Below are positions 51,503 to 60,921 of a stretch of DNA of 64,000 nucleotides, in pieces. Source of the stretch: Dyadobacter fermentans DSM 18053 (GTDB lineage: Bacteria; Bacteroidota; Bacteroidia; Cytophagales; Spirosomataceae). The DNA is taken from positions 2,604,001-2,668,000 of the forward strand of contig NC_013037.1 in assembly GCF_000023125.1 (NCBI RefSeq). Reading direction: 5' to 3'. The position numbers and the translations under genes are program-made. The notes beneath the pieces were generated by a model. That model saw only the letters and a program-made list of their open reading frames with translations. It was not told the DNA's origin and did not search any database. The number at the start of each line of letters is the position of its first letter. Positions within the stretch are counted from its first letter, which is position 1.

Positions 51503-52102
51503 ATGGGAATCCTCGAACGAAAAATACGGCAGAAAGAAAATATGCGCACCAATATCCTGGCGGTAGCCTTGCAATTGGTGAAGGAAGAAGGCTGGCAATC
51601 CCTGTCAATCAGGAAGATAGCTGATGCCATCGAATATAGCGTACCGGTGATCTACGATCACTTCGAAAATAAAGAAGCGATCCTCTTTGAACTTTCTATG
51701 GATGGTTTCCGGTTACTCGATAGATTATTGGAAAAAGACAAGCGTAAATACGCAGATCCGGAGGAGCGGCTAAGGGCCCACGCCGAAACTTACTGGACCT
51801 TCGCTTTCAAAAATCCCGAATACTATCAGCTCATGTACGGTTTGGGAATGCCCTGTTCCAGCCCGGGCAAAGCGAAACCGGAGTTCAACAGCTTCCGCGA
51901 TCACATAGGCGAGGCTATTGAAGGAATCGTAAAAGATAATAAATCTTCCGATGAGGAAACTTGCTTTAAAATTCATGCGTTCTGGTCAGTACTCCACGGC
52001 TTGATTTCGATCGTAATGATGCGCTGCTCGGATATCGACGACACTCAGATGAACAAAAAAGTAATGGACGACACTGTAAACGCATTCATCAAAAATCTCT
52101 AA
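51503..52102 (+). CDS. TetR/AcrR-family repressor of the RND operon
   Basis: 199 residues. The DNA-binding helices are clear at about 15-62: ILAVALQLVKEEGWQSLSIR, KIADAIEYSVPVIYDHFENK, EAILFELSMDGF. The C-terminal ligand domain (TYWTFAFKNPEYYQLMYGLG, IHAFWSVLHGLISIVM) is of the WHG/TetR_C_13 type. It lies 94 bp before the adaptor gene, same strand, with matching operators in front of both. It likely derepresses the pump when a toxic ligand binds. Confidence 0.93.
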   Translation: MGILERKIRQKENMRTNILAVALQLVKEEGWQSLSIRKIADAIEYSVPVIYDHFENKEAILFELSMDGFRLLDRLLEKDKRKYADPEERLRAHAETYWTFAFKNPEYYQLMYGLGMPCSSPGKAKPEFNSFRDHIGEAIEGIVKDNKSSDEETCFKIHAFWSVLHGLISIVMMRCSDIDDTQMNKKVMDDTVNAFIKNL

Positions 52103-52119
52103 ATTTTTTTTCTTTAAGG

Positions 52120-52132
52120 TTAACACCGTTAG
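52120..52132. promoter_or_regulatory. TetR operator, site 2
   Basis: TTAAC-ACC-GTTAG, the same inverted repeat with one arm mismatch, 64 bp before the adaptor ATG. A further half-site (TTAACACCG, 52169-52177) repeats nine bases of it 49 bp downstream. No consensus -7 element is seen beside it. Confidence 0.6.
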
Positions 52133-52196
52133 TAATAATAACTTCACTACCTATTCGCAAACAACTGATTAACACCGCAAAAAATCGTCCACATCC

Positions 52197-53378
52197 ATGA
52201 AAAAGAACCAAGTAAAAACAGTTAAAGGGCTAGCCGCACTTCTGTTACTAACCGCCGGTTCCGCACTGATATACAGCTGCGGTTCCTCCACCGCCAATGC
52301 CCCCGAGTCGGCACCGCCGGCACAGGCCCTGCCGGTTATCACTGTTAGCGATCACGAGGTCACCTCGCACCGCGAATTTACGGCGTCCATCCAGGGCAGC
52401 CGCGACATCGAGATCCGCCCGCAGGTGGATGGCTACCTCGACCGCATTTCGGTAGACGAGGGCGCCTATGTACACAAGGGCCAGGTGCTGTTCCATATCG
52501 ACGCCCGTCCTTACACCGAGCAGCTCAATACCGCCAAAGCCAGCCTCCAATCGGCCAAAGCCGCTTTGGAAAGTGCTTCGATCAATGTCGACAAACTGAC
52601 CCCGCTCGTCGCCAACAAGGTGGTTTCCGATGTTCAGGTGAAAAGCGCGAAAGCGGCCTATGACGCCGCCAAAGCGAATGTAGCCCAGGCGCAAGCGGCT
52701 GTCGACGCGGCGAAGATCAACCTCGGTTACACGTCCATCACCGCGCCGGCCGACGGCTATATCGGAACGATCCCGTATAAGACCGGCAGCCTCGTTGGAA
52801 AAGGCACGATGGAGGCCTTGACGGTCCTTTCGGAGACAAAAGATATCTACGTTTACTTTTCGATGAGCGAGCTCGACTTCCTCGATTTCAAGCAGGAATT
52901 TGAAGGAAATACGATCGAACAGAAGATCAAGCATATCCCGCCGGTTGAACTCGTGCTGGCCGACAACAGCATTTATCCCCAAAAAGGAAAAGTACAAGTC
53001 GTTGAAGGCCAATTTGATAAAACAATGGGAGCCATCAACTTCCGTGCGACTTTCCCGAACGGGAACGGGCTGCTGCGCTCGGGAAACACGGGCAGGGTCC
53101 GCATTCCGCGCCAGCTCGCGAAATCGGTGCTGATCCCGCAGGAAGCGACGTTCGAATTGCAGGACAAGGTGTTCGTATACACCGTACTTGACAGCAACAA
53201 GGTGGAAGGCCGCCCGGTGACGGTGGCGGACCGCAGCGGACGTTACTACCTCATTTCCAAAGGTTTAAAACCGGGTGAAAAGATCGTGTACGCCGGGCTC
53301 GACAGGCTGCGCGACGGTATGGCCATTGCACCGCAAAAAATGTCGATGGACAGCCTGTTGCACGCAAATCCGATCTAA
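52197..53378 (+). CDS. RND efflux periplasmic adaptor lipoprotein (AcrA/MexA type)
   Basis: 393 residues; lipobox near SALIYSCGSS. Lipoyl-like half motifs IEIRPQVDGYLDRISVDEGA and INLGYTSITAPADGYIGTIP flank an alpha-hairpin (about 105-170, rich in AKASLQSAKAALESA). Beta-barrel and membrane-proximal domains follow (TGRVRIPRQLAKSVLIPQEA). It links the pump to the outer-membrane factor. First structural gene of the operon. Confidence 0.95.
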   Translation: MKKNQVKTVKGLAALLLLTAGSALIYSCGSSTANAPESAPPAQALPVITVSDHEVTSHREFTASIQGSRDIEIRPQVDGYLDRISVDEGAYVHKGQVLFHIDARPYTEQLNTAKASLQSAKAALESASINVDKLTPLVANKVVSDVQVKSAKAAYDAAKANVAQAQAAVDAAKINLGYTSITAPADGYIGTIPYKTGSLVGKGTMEALTVLSETKDIYVYFSMSELDFLDFKQEFEGNTIEQKIKHIPPVELVLADNSIYPQKGKVQVVEGQFDKTMGAINFRATFPNGNGLLRSGNTGRVRIPRQLAKSVLIPQEATFELQDKVFVYTVLDSNKVEGRPVTVADRSGRYYLISKGLKPGEKIVYAGLDRLRDGMAIAPQKMSMDSLLHANPI

Positions 53379-53427
53379 GCCACTGGGTGTAAAAGGTTTA
53401 CCAGATTCCACACCAATTAGCAGAGCA

Positions 53428-53453
53428 CCATCGCATTGACTGAAATGCGATGG
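53428..53453 (+). other. Perfect hairpin between adaptor and pump genes
   Basis: CCATCGCATT (53428-53437) and AATGCGATGG (53444-53453) form a 10-bp stem with a 6-nt loop in the 139-bp gap. No T-run follows, so it is more likely a transcript-stability or processing element than a terminator. Confidence 0.6.
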
Positions 53454-53517
53454 ACCGCTCCCACTTTGCCAAAACACTCGATAATGCGCCCCGAGAACGG
53501 GGACAAATTCAAACTAT

Positions 53518-56500
53518 ATGTTTCAGAAATTTATAGAAAGGCCCGTCCTTTCGACAGTAATATCGATCCTGATATTACTGCTCGGGATCATATCGCTCAC
53601 CACGCTGCCGATAACGAAGTTTCCCGACATAGCCCCGCCGACGGTACAAGTAACCGCCGTATACCCGGGAGCGAACGCAGAAGTGGTTGCCCGCGCAGTG
53701 GCAACGCCCATCGAAGAAGCCGTGAACGGAGTTGAGAACATGACCTACATGACCTCGTCCTCCAACAACGACGGTACCATGGCCCTAAATGTGTATTTCA
53801 AACAGGGCACCGACCCGGATATCGCTGCCGTGAACGTTCAAAACCGCGTTTCCAAAGCGGTAAGCCAGATTCCCCAGGAGGTGGTGCAAGCCGGTATCTC
53901 CACGCAAAAACAGCAAAACTCGATCATCATGTTCGTAGCGCTTTCGAGCGAAGACAGCACTTACGACGAGACGTTCCTTTTGAACTACATTAAGATCAAC
54001 CTCGTGCCTCAGCTGCAACGTATACCGGGGGTCGGTCAGGCGCAGCCGTTCGGTACGCGGGATTATTCGATGCGGATCTGGCTCAAACCCGACCGTCTGG
54101 CAGCATTGGGACTGTCGCCGCAGGAAGTAACCGGCGCCATTCGTGAGCAAAGCCTTGAAGCAGCCCCGGGACGTCTCGGCGAAGCGAGCAAAGAGGTTTT
54201 TGAATATGTTTTGAAATACAAAGGAAAACTAACGCAAAACAAAGAGTACGAGGACATTATCATCAAAGCCAATAGCGATGGTTCCGTGATTCGCCTGAAA
54301 GATGTGGCGCGCGTCGAATTCGGTTCTTACACCTACTCTTCCAATGGTAAGCTGAACGGCAACGCATCGTCCGGTGTGGCGGTGTTCCAAACGGCCGGTA
54401 CCAATGCGAACGACATCCTGATCCAGGCAGAAAAGCTGATCGAAGATTTTTCCAAAACATTACCCAAAGGTCTGAAAACGACCATCATGTACAACTCGAA
54501 GGACTTCCTCGACGAGTCGATCAACCAGGTACGGTCCACACTTTTGGAAGCATTCATTCTCGTGTTTATCGTAGTGTTCATCTTCTTGCAGGACTTCCGC
54601 TCGACGCTCATCCCGGCCATTGCCGTGCCGGTGGCCATTGTGGGAACGTTCTTTTTCATGCAGCTCTTCGGGTTTACGATCAACTTCCTCACGCTCTTTG
54701 CATTGGTGCTCGCGATCGGGATCGTGGTGGATGACGCCATTGTGGTCGTGGAGGCGGTGCACTCGAAAATGGAGCGAACGAACCTGGCGGCCAAATCGGC
54801 TACCGTCGAGTCCATGAACGAGATTTCGGGCGCGATCATTTCCATTACCCTTGTAATGGCCGCGGTGTTTGTGCCGGTCGGATTCATGCAGGGCCCCGCC
54901 GGGGTATTTTATCGGCAGTTTGCATTTACATTAGCCATAGCCATTTTGATTTCCGCATTGAACGCGCTCACACTCAGTCCCGCGCTCTGTGCATTATTCC
55001 TGAAAAATCCGCATGCCGAAGAAGGGCATGGCGGTAAACGCAAAGGTTTCGCGGCCCGTTTCTTTGCGGCATTCAATGCAGGGTTCGAGTCGATGACCGG
55101 CCGGTATGTGAAAAGCCTTCAATTCCTGATCCGTCGTAAATGGGTGACTATCATAGGATTGCTGGTCATTTCAGGCACAACACTTTGGCTCACCAAAACC
55201 ACGCCTACGGGGTTCATCCCGACCGAAGACCAGGGCTTCCTGCTTTACGCCCTCAACACGCCTCCGGGCAGCTCCCTCGACCGTACCTCGAAAGCGATGG
55301 CGCAGGTGGATAGCATCGTGAAAAAGTCGCCCATCGCCGACCAGCGCTACATTGTGGAAGGTATGAACATCATTTCGAACTCCAACGCATCGCCTTACGG
55401 TGTGGGCTTCATCCGCATGAAACCGAAGGAAGAGCGGGGCGAAGTGCAGGATTTCAATGAGATCGTAGGCATGATGTCGCAGCAGGTACGCTCGGTGAAT
55501 GATGCCAATGCATTCTTCTTCACCTTCCCTACCGTGGATGGTTTCGGTAACGTCAGTGGCTTCGAGTTTATGCTGCAAGACCGCGGAAACGGTTCACTGG
55601 AAAAACTCAGCACCACTACCAACGCATTCATCGGCGCGCTGATGCAGCGTCCGGAGATCGCTTATGCATTCACCACCTTCGCAACGGGTAACCCGCAATT
55701 CCAGCTGGAAATCGACAATGCGAAAGCCAAACAGCTGAATGTACCCGTGAACGAATTGCTGCAAACGCTGCAAATTTATTACGGTTCGAGCTTTGTGTCG
55801 GATTTCAACCGGTTTGGTAAATATTACCGCGTGATGGCCCAGGCCGATCCGCTGTACCGCCAGAACCCGGCTTCGCTCGATGGTATTTATGTCAAAAACA
55901 CCGAGGGCGAAATGGTACCGGCCAACCAGCTGGTGAGCCTGAAACGCGTGTTCGGACCTGAAACGGTGACCCGCAACAACCTGTACAATGCCGTGATGAT
56001 CAACGGAACGCCTAAGCCGGGTTACAGCACCGGTGACGCCATCCGCGCCGTGCAGGAAACCGCCGAAAAGGTGCTGCCAAACAACTACAAAACCGAATGG
56101 ACCGGTATGACGCGTGAAGAAATTAACTCCGGCTCGCAGATCATCCTGATTTTCGTGCTCAGCCTGGTGTTCGTGTACTTCCTGCTCGCCGCGCAATATG
56201 AAAGCTACATCCTGCCGCTGGCCGTGATCCTCACCATTCCGCTGGGGGTGTTCGGCGTGATGCTGTTCATCAACTGGATGGGTATTGAAAACAATATATA
56301 TGTACAGGTCGGTTTGATCATGCTCATTGGCTTGCTCGCGAAGAACGCGATCCTGATCATCGAATATGCCGTGCAGCGCCGTAAAGCGGGCATGAGCATC
56401 GTAGAGTCGGCATTGGAAGCCTCGCGACTCCGCTTACGTCCGATCCTGATGACCTCGTTCGCATTCATCGTTGGGCTGTTACCGCTGATGCGCGCCACCG

Positions 56501-56676
56501 GTGGCTCAGCGCTTGGAAACCGTTCGATCGGTACCGGGGCGGTCGGCGGGATGCTTACAGGGGTGATTTTCGGGGTATTCGCGATCCCCGTGCTGTATGT
56601 GATCTTCCAGTATTTGCAGGAAAAAGTCGTCAAAAAACCGGTTGAACCGGAACTCGCCGAAGCCGAGGTGCACTAG
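53518..56676 (+). CDS. RND multidrug efflux pump (HAE1/AcrB type)
   Basis: 1,052 residues, full length. N-terminal FIERPVLSTVISILILLLGI, porter-domain PTVQVTAVYPGANAEVV, TM4 with the paired aspartates in LAIGIVVDDAIVVVEAVHSK (proton relay), LNALTLSPALCALFL, and the C-terminal repeat ending with LVFVYFLLAAQYESYILPLA, GLLAKNAILIIEYAVQRRKA and GTGAVGGMLTGVIFGVFAIP. Proton-driven inner-membrane pump of the tripartite complex. Nothing unusual in the core motifs. Confidence 0.96.
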   Translation: MFQKFIERPVLSTVISILILLLGIISLTTLPITKFPDIAPPTVQVTAVYPGANAEVVARAVATPIEEAVNGVENMTYMTSSSNNDGTMALNVYFKQGTDPDIAAVNVQNRVSKAVSQIPQEVVQAGISTQKQQNSIIMFVALSSEDSTYDETFLLNYIKINLVPQLQRIPGVGQAQPFGTRDYSMRIWLKPDRLAALGLSPQEVTGAIREQSLEAAPGRLGEASKEVFEYVLKYKGKLTQNKEYEDIIIKANSDGSVIRLKDVARVEFGSYTYSSNGKLNGNASSGVAVFQTAGTNANDILIQAEKLIEDFSKTLPKGLKTTIMYNSKDFLDESINQVRSTLLEAFILVFIVVFIFLQDFRSTLIPAIAVPVAIVGTFFFMQLFGFTINFLTLFALVLAIGIVVDDAIVVVEAVHSKMERTNLAAKSATVESMNEISGAIISITLVMAAVFVPVGFMQGPAGVFYRQFAFTLAIAILISALNALTLSPALCALFLKNPHAEEGHGGKRKGFAARFFAAFNAGFESMTGRYVKSLQFLIRRKWVTIIGLLVISGTTLWLTKTTPTGFIPTEDQGFLLYALNTPPGSSLDRTSKAMAQVDSIVKKSPIADQRYIVEGMNIISNSNASPYGVGFIRMKPKEERGEVQDFNEIVGMMSQQVRSVNDANAFFFTFPTVDGFGNVSGFEFMLQDRGNGSLEKLSTTTNAFIGALMQRPEIAYAFTTFATGNPQFQLEIDNAKAKQLNVPVNELLQTLQIYYGSSFVSDFNRFGKYYRVMAQADPLYRQNPASLDGIYVKNTEGEMVPANQLVSLKRVFGPETVTRNNLYNAVMINGTPKPGYSTGDAIRAVQETAEKVLPNNYKTEWTGMTREEINSGSQIILIFVLSLVFVYFLLAAQYESYILPLAVILTIPLGVFGVMLFINWMGIENNIYVQVGLIMLIGLLAKNAILIIEYAVQRRKAGMSIVESALEASRLRLRPILMTSFAFIVGLLPLMRATGGSALGNRSIGTGAVGGMLTGVIFGVFAIPVLYVIFQYLQEKVVKKPVEPELAEAEVH

Positions 56677-56730
56677 TGGCGCGCGGTTCGGAACCAGCAT
56701 GCGATGACTGTTTTATTTAGAATTAACATC

Positions 56731-58152
56731 ATGAAAAATACATTTAGATTAACGCAAATACCCGTTCTGATTCTGCTGGTAACTTTGCTCGCCTCTTGCA
56801 AGGTGAGCAAGGACTACCAGCGCCCGGAACTGGCCCTGCCCACCGAGTACCGCAATGTGCCTTACGGCGACACCGCCACCATCGCAGATATGGGCTTCAA
56901 GGAATTTTTCCCCGATACGACGCTGCAAAGGCTCATCGAGCGCGGCATTGCTTATAACTACGACCTGCAAATCGCGCTGAAGCGCATTGATATCGCACAG
57001 CAGCAGGTAAAACAGGCCAGGATGCTGCAACTTCCGCGCGTAGATTTGCGCATTGCGGGCACCTATAACCGGCCATCGAGCAACAGCTTGAACGGGATCA
57101 GCGCGAGTAGCTTCCTAAAATCGAGCCATATCGAGAACTATATCACCTCGGTGGACCTGTCGTGGGAAGCCGATATATGGGGTAAGATCCGCCGCCAGCA
57201 GCAGGCTACGTTGGGCCAATACCTGCAAACGGTGGAAGCCACCAAAGCCGTGCAAACGCGCCTCGTGGCCGACATCGCGAGAGGTTTTTTCAACCTGCTA
57301 ATGCTCGACAAACAGCTCGAAGTGGCGAAACACAACCTCGAACTGAGCAATAACACCTTGAAACTGACGAACCTGCTCAAAGATGCGGGCGAGGCAACGT
57401 CGCTATCGGTGCAGCAGGCGGAAGCACAGCGCGAGGCCATTGCATTGCTCATCCCGCAGCTCGAACAGGACATTACGATCCAGGAAAACGCACTGCAAAT
57501 CCTGACCGGCCAAATGCCGAATGCCGTCGATCGGAAGGTAAAACTGGCCGATTTCCAGGCAAACGACAGCCTTGCCACCGGCGTGCCGGCTGCATTGGTA
57601 AGTCGCCGTCCCGATGTGCGTGCGGCGGAAATGTCGGTGCTCATCGCGAATGCAGAGCTGGGCGTGGCGCAGGCGAGCATGTACCCGTCGCTGATCATTT
57701 CGGCGAGCGGCGGTATCGAATCGTTCAAATCGAGCAACTGGTTCAACATTCCCGGTTCGCTGTTCGGCATTGCGGCCGGTACGATTGCACGGCCGATTTT
57801 CGCCAGACGACAATTGAAAACGAACCTGGAAGTCGCCAAAATCGGGCGTGAACAATCGGTTCTGGAATTCCGCCAATCGGTGCTGAATGCCGTGGGTGAG
57901 GTTTCGAACTCGCTGGTTCAAACCCAGAAACTGAAAGAACAGGAAGCCATCGCGAACAATCAGGTGAACATTTTGCAGCAGGCCATTTCCAATGCGCAGC
58001 TGCTGTACCAAAGCGATATGGCTAATTACCTGGAAGTGATTACGGCGCAAGGCAATGCATTGCAGGCCGAACTGAACCTCGCATTCATCCGCAGCCAGTC
58101 GCTCGTAGCGCGCGTAGACCTCTACCGCAGCCTGGGCGGCGGCTGGAAATAG
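56731..58152 (+). CDS. RND outer-membrane factor (OprM/NodT family lipoprotein)
   Basis: 473 residues from ATG 56731; lipobox LVTLLASC (an ATG at 56704 adds nine non-leader residues). Two outer-membrane-efflux repeats: YNYDLQIALKRIDIAQQQVK with SVDLSWEADIWGKIRRQQQA in the first, and VSRRPDVRAAEMSVLIANAE with RPIFARRQLKTNLEVAKIGR in the second, which is the OprM/NodT signature. It forms the exit duct. Last gene of the operon, followed by a terminator. Confidence 0.95.
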   Translation: MKNTFRLTQIPVLILLVTLLASCKVSKDYQRPELALPTEYRNVPYGDTATIADMGFKEFFPDTTLQRLIERGIAYNYDLQIALKRIDIAQQQVKQARMLQLPRVDLRIAGTYNRPSSNSLNGISASSFLKSSHIENYITSVDLSWEADIWGKIRRQQQATLGQYLQTVEATKAVQTRLVADIARGFFNLLMLDKQLEVAKHNLELSNNTLKLTNLLKDAGEATSLSVQQAEAQREAIALLIPQLEQDITIQENALQILTGQMPNAVDRKVKLADFQANDSLATGVPAALVSRRPDVRAAEMSVLIANAELGVAQASMYPSLIISASGGIESFKSSNWFNIPGSLFGIAAGTIARPIFARRQLKTNLEVAKIGREQSVLEFRQSVLNAVGEVSNSLVQTQKLKEQEAIANNQVNILQQAISNAQLLYQSDMANYLEVITAQGNALQAELNLAFIRSQSLVARVDLYRSLGGGWK

Positions 58153-58211
58153 ATTCCATCAGACCTGCACACACTATCAATTAGCGTCTTTGTTAAGTGT
58201 AGTTAAGCGCA

Positions 58212-58242
58212 AAAAGCCGTCAGACTCGATCCGACGGCTTTT
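58212..58242. terminator. Bidirectional intrinsic terminator
   Basis: AAAAGCCGTC (58212-58221) and GACGGCTTTT (58233-58242) form a perfect 10-bp stem with an 11-nt loop and T-runs on both strands. It ends the RND operon from the left and the HD-protein gene from the right. Confidence 0.85.
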
Positions 58243-58268
58243 GTATTTTACTTAAAATCAAATAATTA

Positions 58269-58898
58269 TTAACCCAAAACACGGGTGCGTATTGCTACCG
58301 TGTCCGCGCCTGCCGCGCGCATTTTCTGGTCGGCCTGCGCTTCGATCAGGTCCTTTAACAGTTCCAGGTTGGCATCGAATGCCACGTGCCGGCCCATCAT
58401 GAACGACAGGTCATATTCAATATCCTCCCAGGTGCTGATGTCGGCCTCGTTGTGCTGCAACTGCACTTCTAGCTTGTCGAATGCATTCGCCACGCGGGCC
58501 GTATAGGTGATTTTTTCTTCAAATTCGAACCACAATTCATAGATCTCCTGTCCCAGCGGCTCGCCCAAACGCATGCGCAGGCTCTCGATCGCCTCGATTT
58601 CACGCTGCTGTTTGATCAGTTTCAAAGCGGGATTGCGCATCATTTCCGTCACCGGCACGTCACCTGCTTCGGCTTCGATGAGGTCGTGGATGATAATCAT
58701 TTTCAATAACTTGGCCATGTCGATCGACTTGTCCAGGTAAGGCTCCATGAGCACGGCCATGAGCGACATGCGCCAGGTATGCTCGGCCACGCTTTCCTGC
58801 CTGCCGCTGGAAGTGTAGCTATGACGAAGTTCAAATTTCAGCCGCTCCGCAAGGCGCAGGACGTCGAGAACGGCTTGGAGTTGTGGGATTGTAACCAT
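58269..58898 (-). CDS. HD-domain phosphohydrolase (YfbR/HDDC2-like)
   Basis: 209 residues from ATG 58898 (MVTIPQLQAVLDVLRLAERL); a longer frame to 58949 covers the promoter. Metal ligands of the HD fold: His in ESVAEHTWRMSL, the His-Asp pair in MIIIHDLIEAEAGD, and Asp in ANAFDKLEVQLQHNE. This order is that of nucleotide 5'-phosphatase-type HD proteins that act on (deoxy)nucleoside monophosphates; the substrate here is untested. It is 56 bp downstream of rpiA in the same direction. Confidence 0.88.
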   Translation of the reverse strand: MVTIPQLQAVLDVLRLAERLKFELRHSYTSSGRQESVAEHTWRMSLMAVLMEPYLDKSIDMAKLLKMIIIHDLIEAEAGDVPVTEMMRNPALKLIKQQREIEAIESLRMRLGEPLGQEIYELWFEFEEKITYTARVANAFDKLEVQLQHNEADISTWEDIEYDLSFMMGRHVAFDANLELLKDLIEAQADQKMRAAGADTVAIRTRVLG

Positions 58899-58923
58899 TT
58901 GCAACAGAATGTATTTACTTCCG

Positions 58924-58931
58924 CAAAGATA
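58924..58931 (-). promoter_or_regulatory. Candidate -7 element of the HD-protein gene
   Basis: The minus strand reads TATCTTTG, 26 nt before the ATG at 58898, in the gap after rpiA. The -33 side would fall inside rpiA; no TTG at 20 nt. Confidence 0.4.
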
Positions 58932-58953
58932 CGCAATGCGGGCGGGCAAGTCG

Positions 58954-59631
58954 CTATTTTTCGAACGTGATGGTCGTGTCGCCGACGCCCATGATCACCT
59001 TTTTGGCGATGTTGATAAACAGCCCATGTTCCACCACGCCCACGATCCGGATCAGCTGATCGGCCAGCAAAGCAGGGTCTTGTATCAGCCCGAAATCGCC
59101 GTCGATCAGCAGGTTGCCCTGCTCTGTAACGAGCGGTTTGCCATCCGCCAGGCGGATTTTACCCAAACCGTTCAGCTTTCCGATCTGCGCCAGCACGTAA
59201 TTCTGTGCATAGGGAATCACTTCGATCGGCACGGTGAACTTGCCGAGCAGTTCCACTTTTTTAGTTGAATCGGTAATGATGATTTCGGCCTTCGAGAGCG
59301 AAGCCACTACTTTTTCTTTCAGCAAAAAACTGCCGCCGCCCTTGATGAGCTGCAAATCGGGCGTGAATTCATCGGCACCGTCGATGGTAATGTCGATCGA
59401 ACCGACTTCCTCAATGCTGAGCAGCGGGATATTCAGCGATTCGGCCAGTGCACGCGTTTTTTCAGACGTAGGCACTCCCTGAATATCCAGGCCGTTTTTC
59501 ACCAGTTCCCCGATTTCCGCAATGGCAATGTACGCGGAGCTGCCGGAGCCCAGGCCCACAATCTGCCCGTTCGAGAGGTATTTGACCGCTTCTTTCGCGG
59601 CCAGTGCTTTTTCGCTTTTTAGGTCTTTCAT
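58954..59631 (-). CDS. rpiA: Ribose-5-phosphate isomerase A
   Basis: 225 residues, normal length. IVGLGSGSSAYIAIAEIG (phosphate/substrate loop), VPTSEKTRALA, the catalytic pair in DGADEFTPDLQLIKGGGSFL and LLKEKVVA, and the C-terminal GVVEHGLFINIAKKVIMG. Interconverts ribose 5-phosphate and ribulose 5-phosphate in the pentose phosphate pathway. All active-site residues are in place. Confidence 0.96.
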   Translation of the reverse strand: MKDLKSEKALAAKEAVKYLSNGQIVGLGSGSSAYIAIAEIGELVKNGLDIQGVPTSEKTRALAESLNIPLLSIEEVGSIDITIDGADEFTPDLQLIKGGGSFLLKEKVVASLSKAEIIITDSTKKVELLGKFTVPIEVIPYAQNYVLAQIGKLNGLGKIRLADGKPLVTEQGNLLIDGDFGLIQDPALLADQLIRIVGVVEHGLFINIAKKVIMGVGDTTITFEK

Positions 59632-59716
59632 TATTTCCTCCCCTTTTTGTGGTGTTCAAAAGTGATTGCAAATGCGCCGCATTCGGTTATGCTTCCGGCA
59701 CGCTCGCGCCCGGACA

Positions 59717-60781
59717 TTACCATTTGGCCCTTTCATATTGCACCGGCCACGCGACGTTTTCCTTCAAATCGTGCGCGGCTTCCAGCGGAAAGTACGGATT
59801 CCGCAAAATCTCCCGTGCCATGATGATCATATCTGCATCCCCATTGACGAGGATCGTTTCGGCTTGCAGGGAATTGGTGATCAGGCCTACGGTGCCGGTC
59901 AGAATGCCGGTTTCACGTTTAATGCGCGAGGCGAACGGCAGCTGATAAGCCGGTCCGACCGTAATCTGCTGATGCGCAGCCAGGCCACCCGACGACACGT
60001 CGATTAAGTCAATGCCTTTTTCTTTGAGAATGGCCGCCAGTTGCACGGATTCGTCGATGTTCCAGCCGCCTTCGGCCCAGTCGGTTGCCGAAATGCGCGT
60101 AAACAGCGGCAGGTCAGCGGGCCATACGGTTTGAATACCCTCGATCACGCGTAGCAGCAGGCGAATGCGATTCTCGAAGCTGCCGCCATATTCATCGGTG
60201 CGGTGGTTGCTGAGCGGCGACAGGAACTGGTGCAGCAGGTAACCGTGCGCGGCATGTATTTCGATCACTTTGAAACCGGCCTGCAAGGCACGTTTGGCGG
60301 CTTCGGTAAAATCGGAAACGACTTTTTCAATACCCGCTTCGTCTAGCGCAACCGGCTTGGGATAGGTATCCGAAAACGGAACATCGGAGGCCGAAACCGT
60401 TTGCCAGCCTCCCGCGCTCGCGGGCACTTCCGCCCGACCTTTCCACGGTACGGCCGTGCTGGCCTTCCTGCCCGCATGTGCGAGCTGCACACCCGGCACA
60501 CACCCCTGCTCGCTGATAAACGCGGTAATTTGCGAAAGCATTTCAATATGCTCGTCCTTCCATATTCCGAGATCTTCGGGCGAAATGCGCCCCTCGGGCG
60601 ACACGGCGGTGGCTTCGGAGATGATAAGCCCGGCGCCGCCTACGGCACGGCTCCCCAAATGAACCAGGTGCCAGTCGGTAGCAAAGCCGTCGATAGACGA
60701 ATACTGGCACATAGGAGAAACAACGATCCGGTTTTTGAACTGGACACTTTTAATAGTAACAGGAGAAAATAGCTTTGACAT
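59717..60781 (-). CDS. Old Yellow Enzyme-family NADH:flavin oxidoreductase (YqjM-like)
   Basis: 354 residues from ATG 60781 (MSKLFSPVTIKSVQFKNRIV). FMN-binding and active-site landmarks: VVSPMCQYSSIDGFATDWHL (the Cys of the YqjM subgroup), AVGGAGLIISEATAVSPEGR, EIHAAHGYLLHQFLSPLSNH, TDEYGGSFENRIRLLLRVIE, IDLIDVSSGG. It reduces activated C=C bonds such as those of enones; physiological substrate unknown. It lies 85 bp upstream of rpiA on the same strand. Confidence 0.93.
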   Translation of the reverse strand: MSKLFSPVTIKSVQFKNRIVVSPMCQYSSIDGFATDWHLVHLGSRAVGGAGLIISEATAVSPEGRISPEDLGIWKDEHIEMLSQITAFISEQGCVPGVQLAHAGRKASTAVPWKGRAEVPASAGGWQTVSASDVPFSDTYPKPVALDEAGIEKVVSDFTEAAKRALQAGFKVIEIHAAHGYLLHQFLSPLSNHRTDEYGGSFENRIRLLLRVIEGIQTVWPADLPLFTRISATDWAEGGWNIDESVQLAAILKEKGIDLIDVSSGGLAAHQQITVGPAYQLPFASRIKRETGILTGTVGLITNSLQAETILVNGDADMIIMAREILRNPYFPLEAAHDLKENVAWPVQYERAKW

Positions 60782-60921
60782 ATCGGAGACGTTAGATTTG
60801 GCTAATATAGAAACTATTCGCAAAGCCCGTCCGTTCCCGGCCGACGATCAAAGCAATGGCAGAAGGAGGGAAAGAATCTGATCACCGACGCGCATCAACC
60901 TGATCTTCCGGCAGATGCCAA

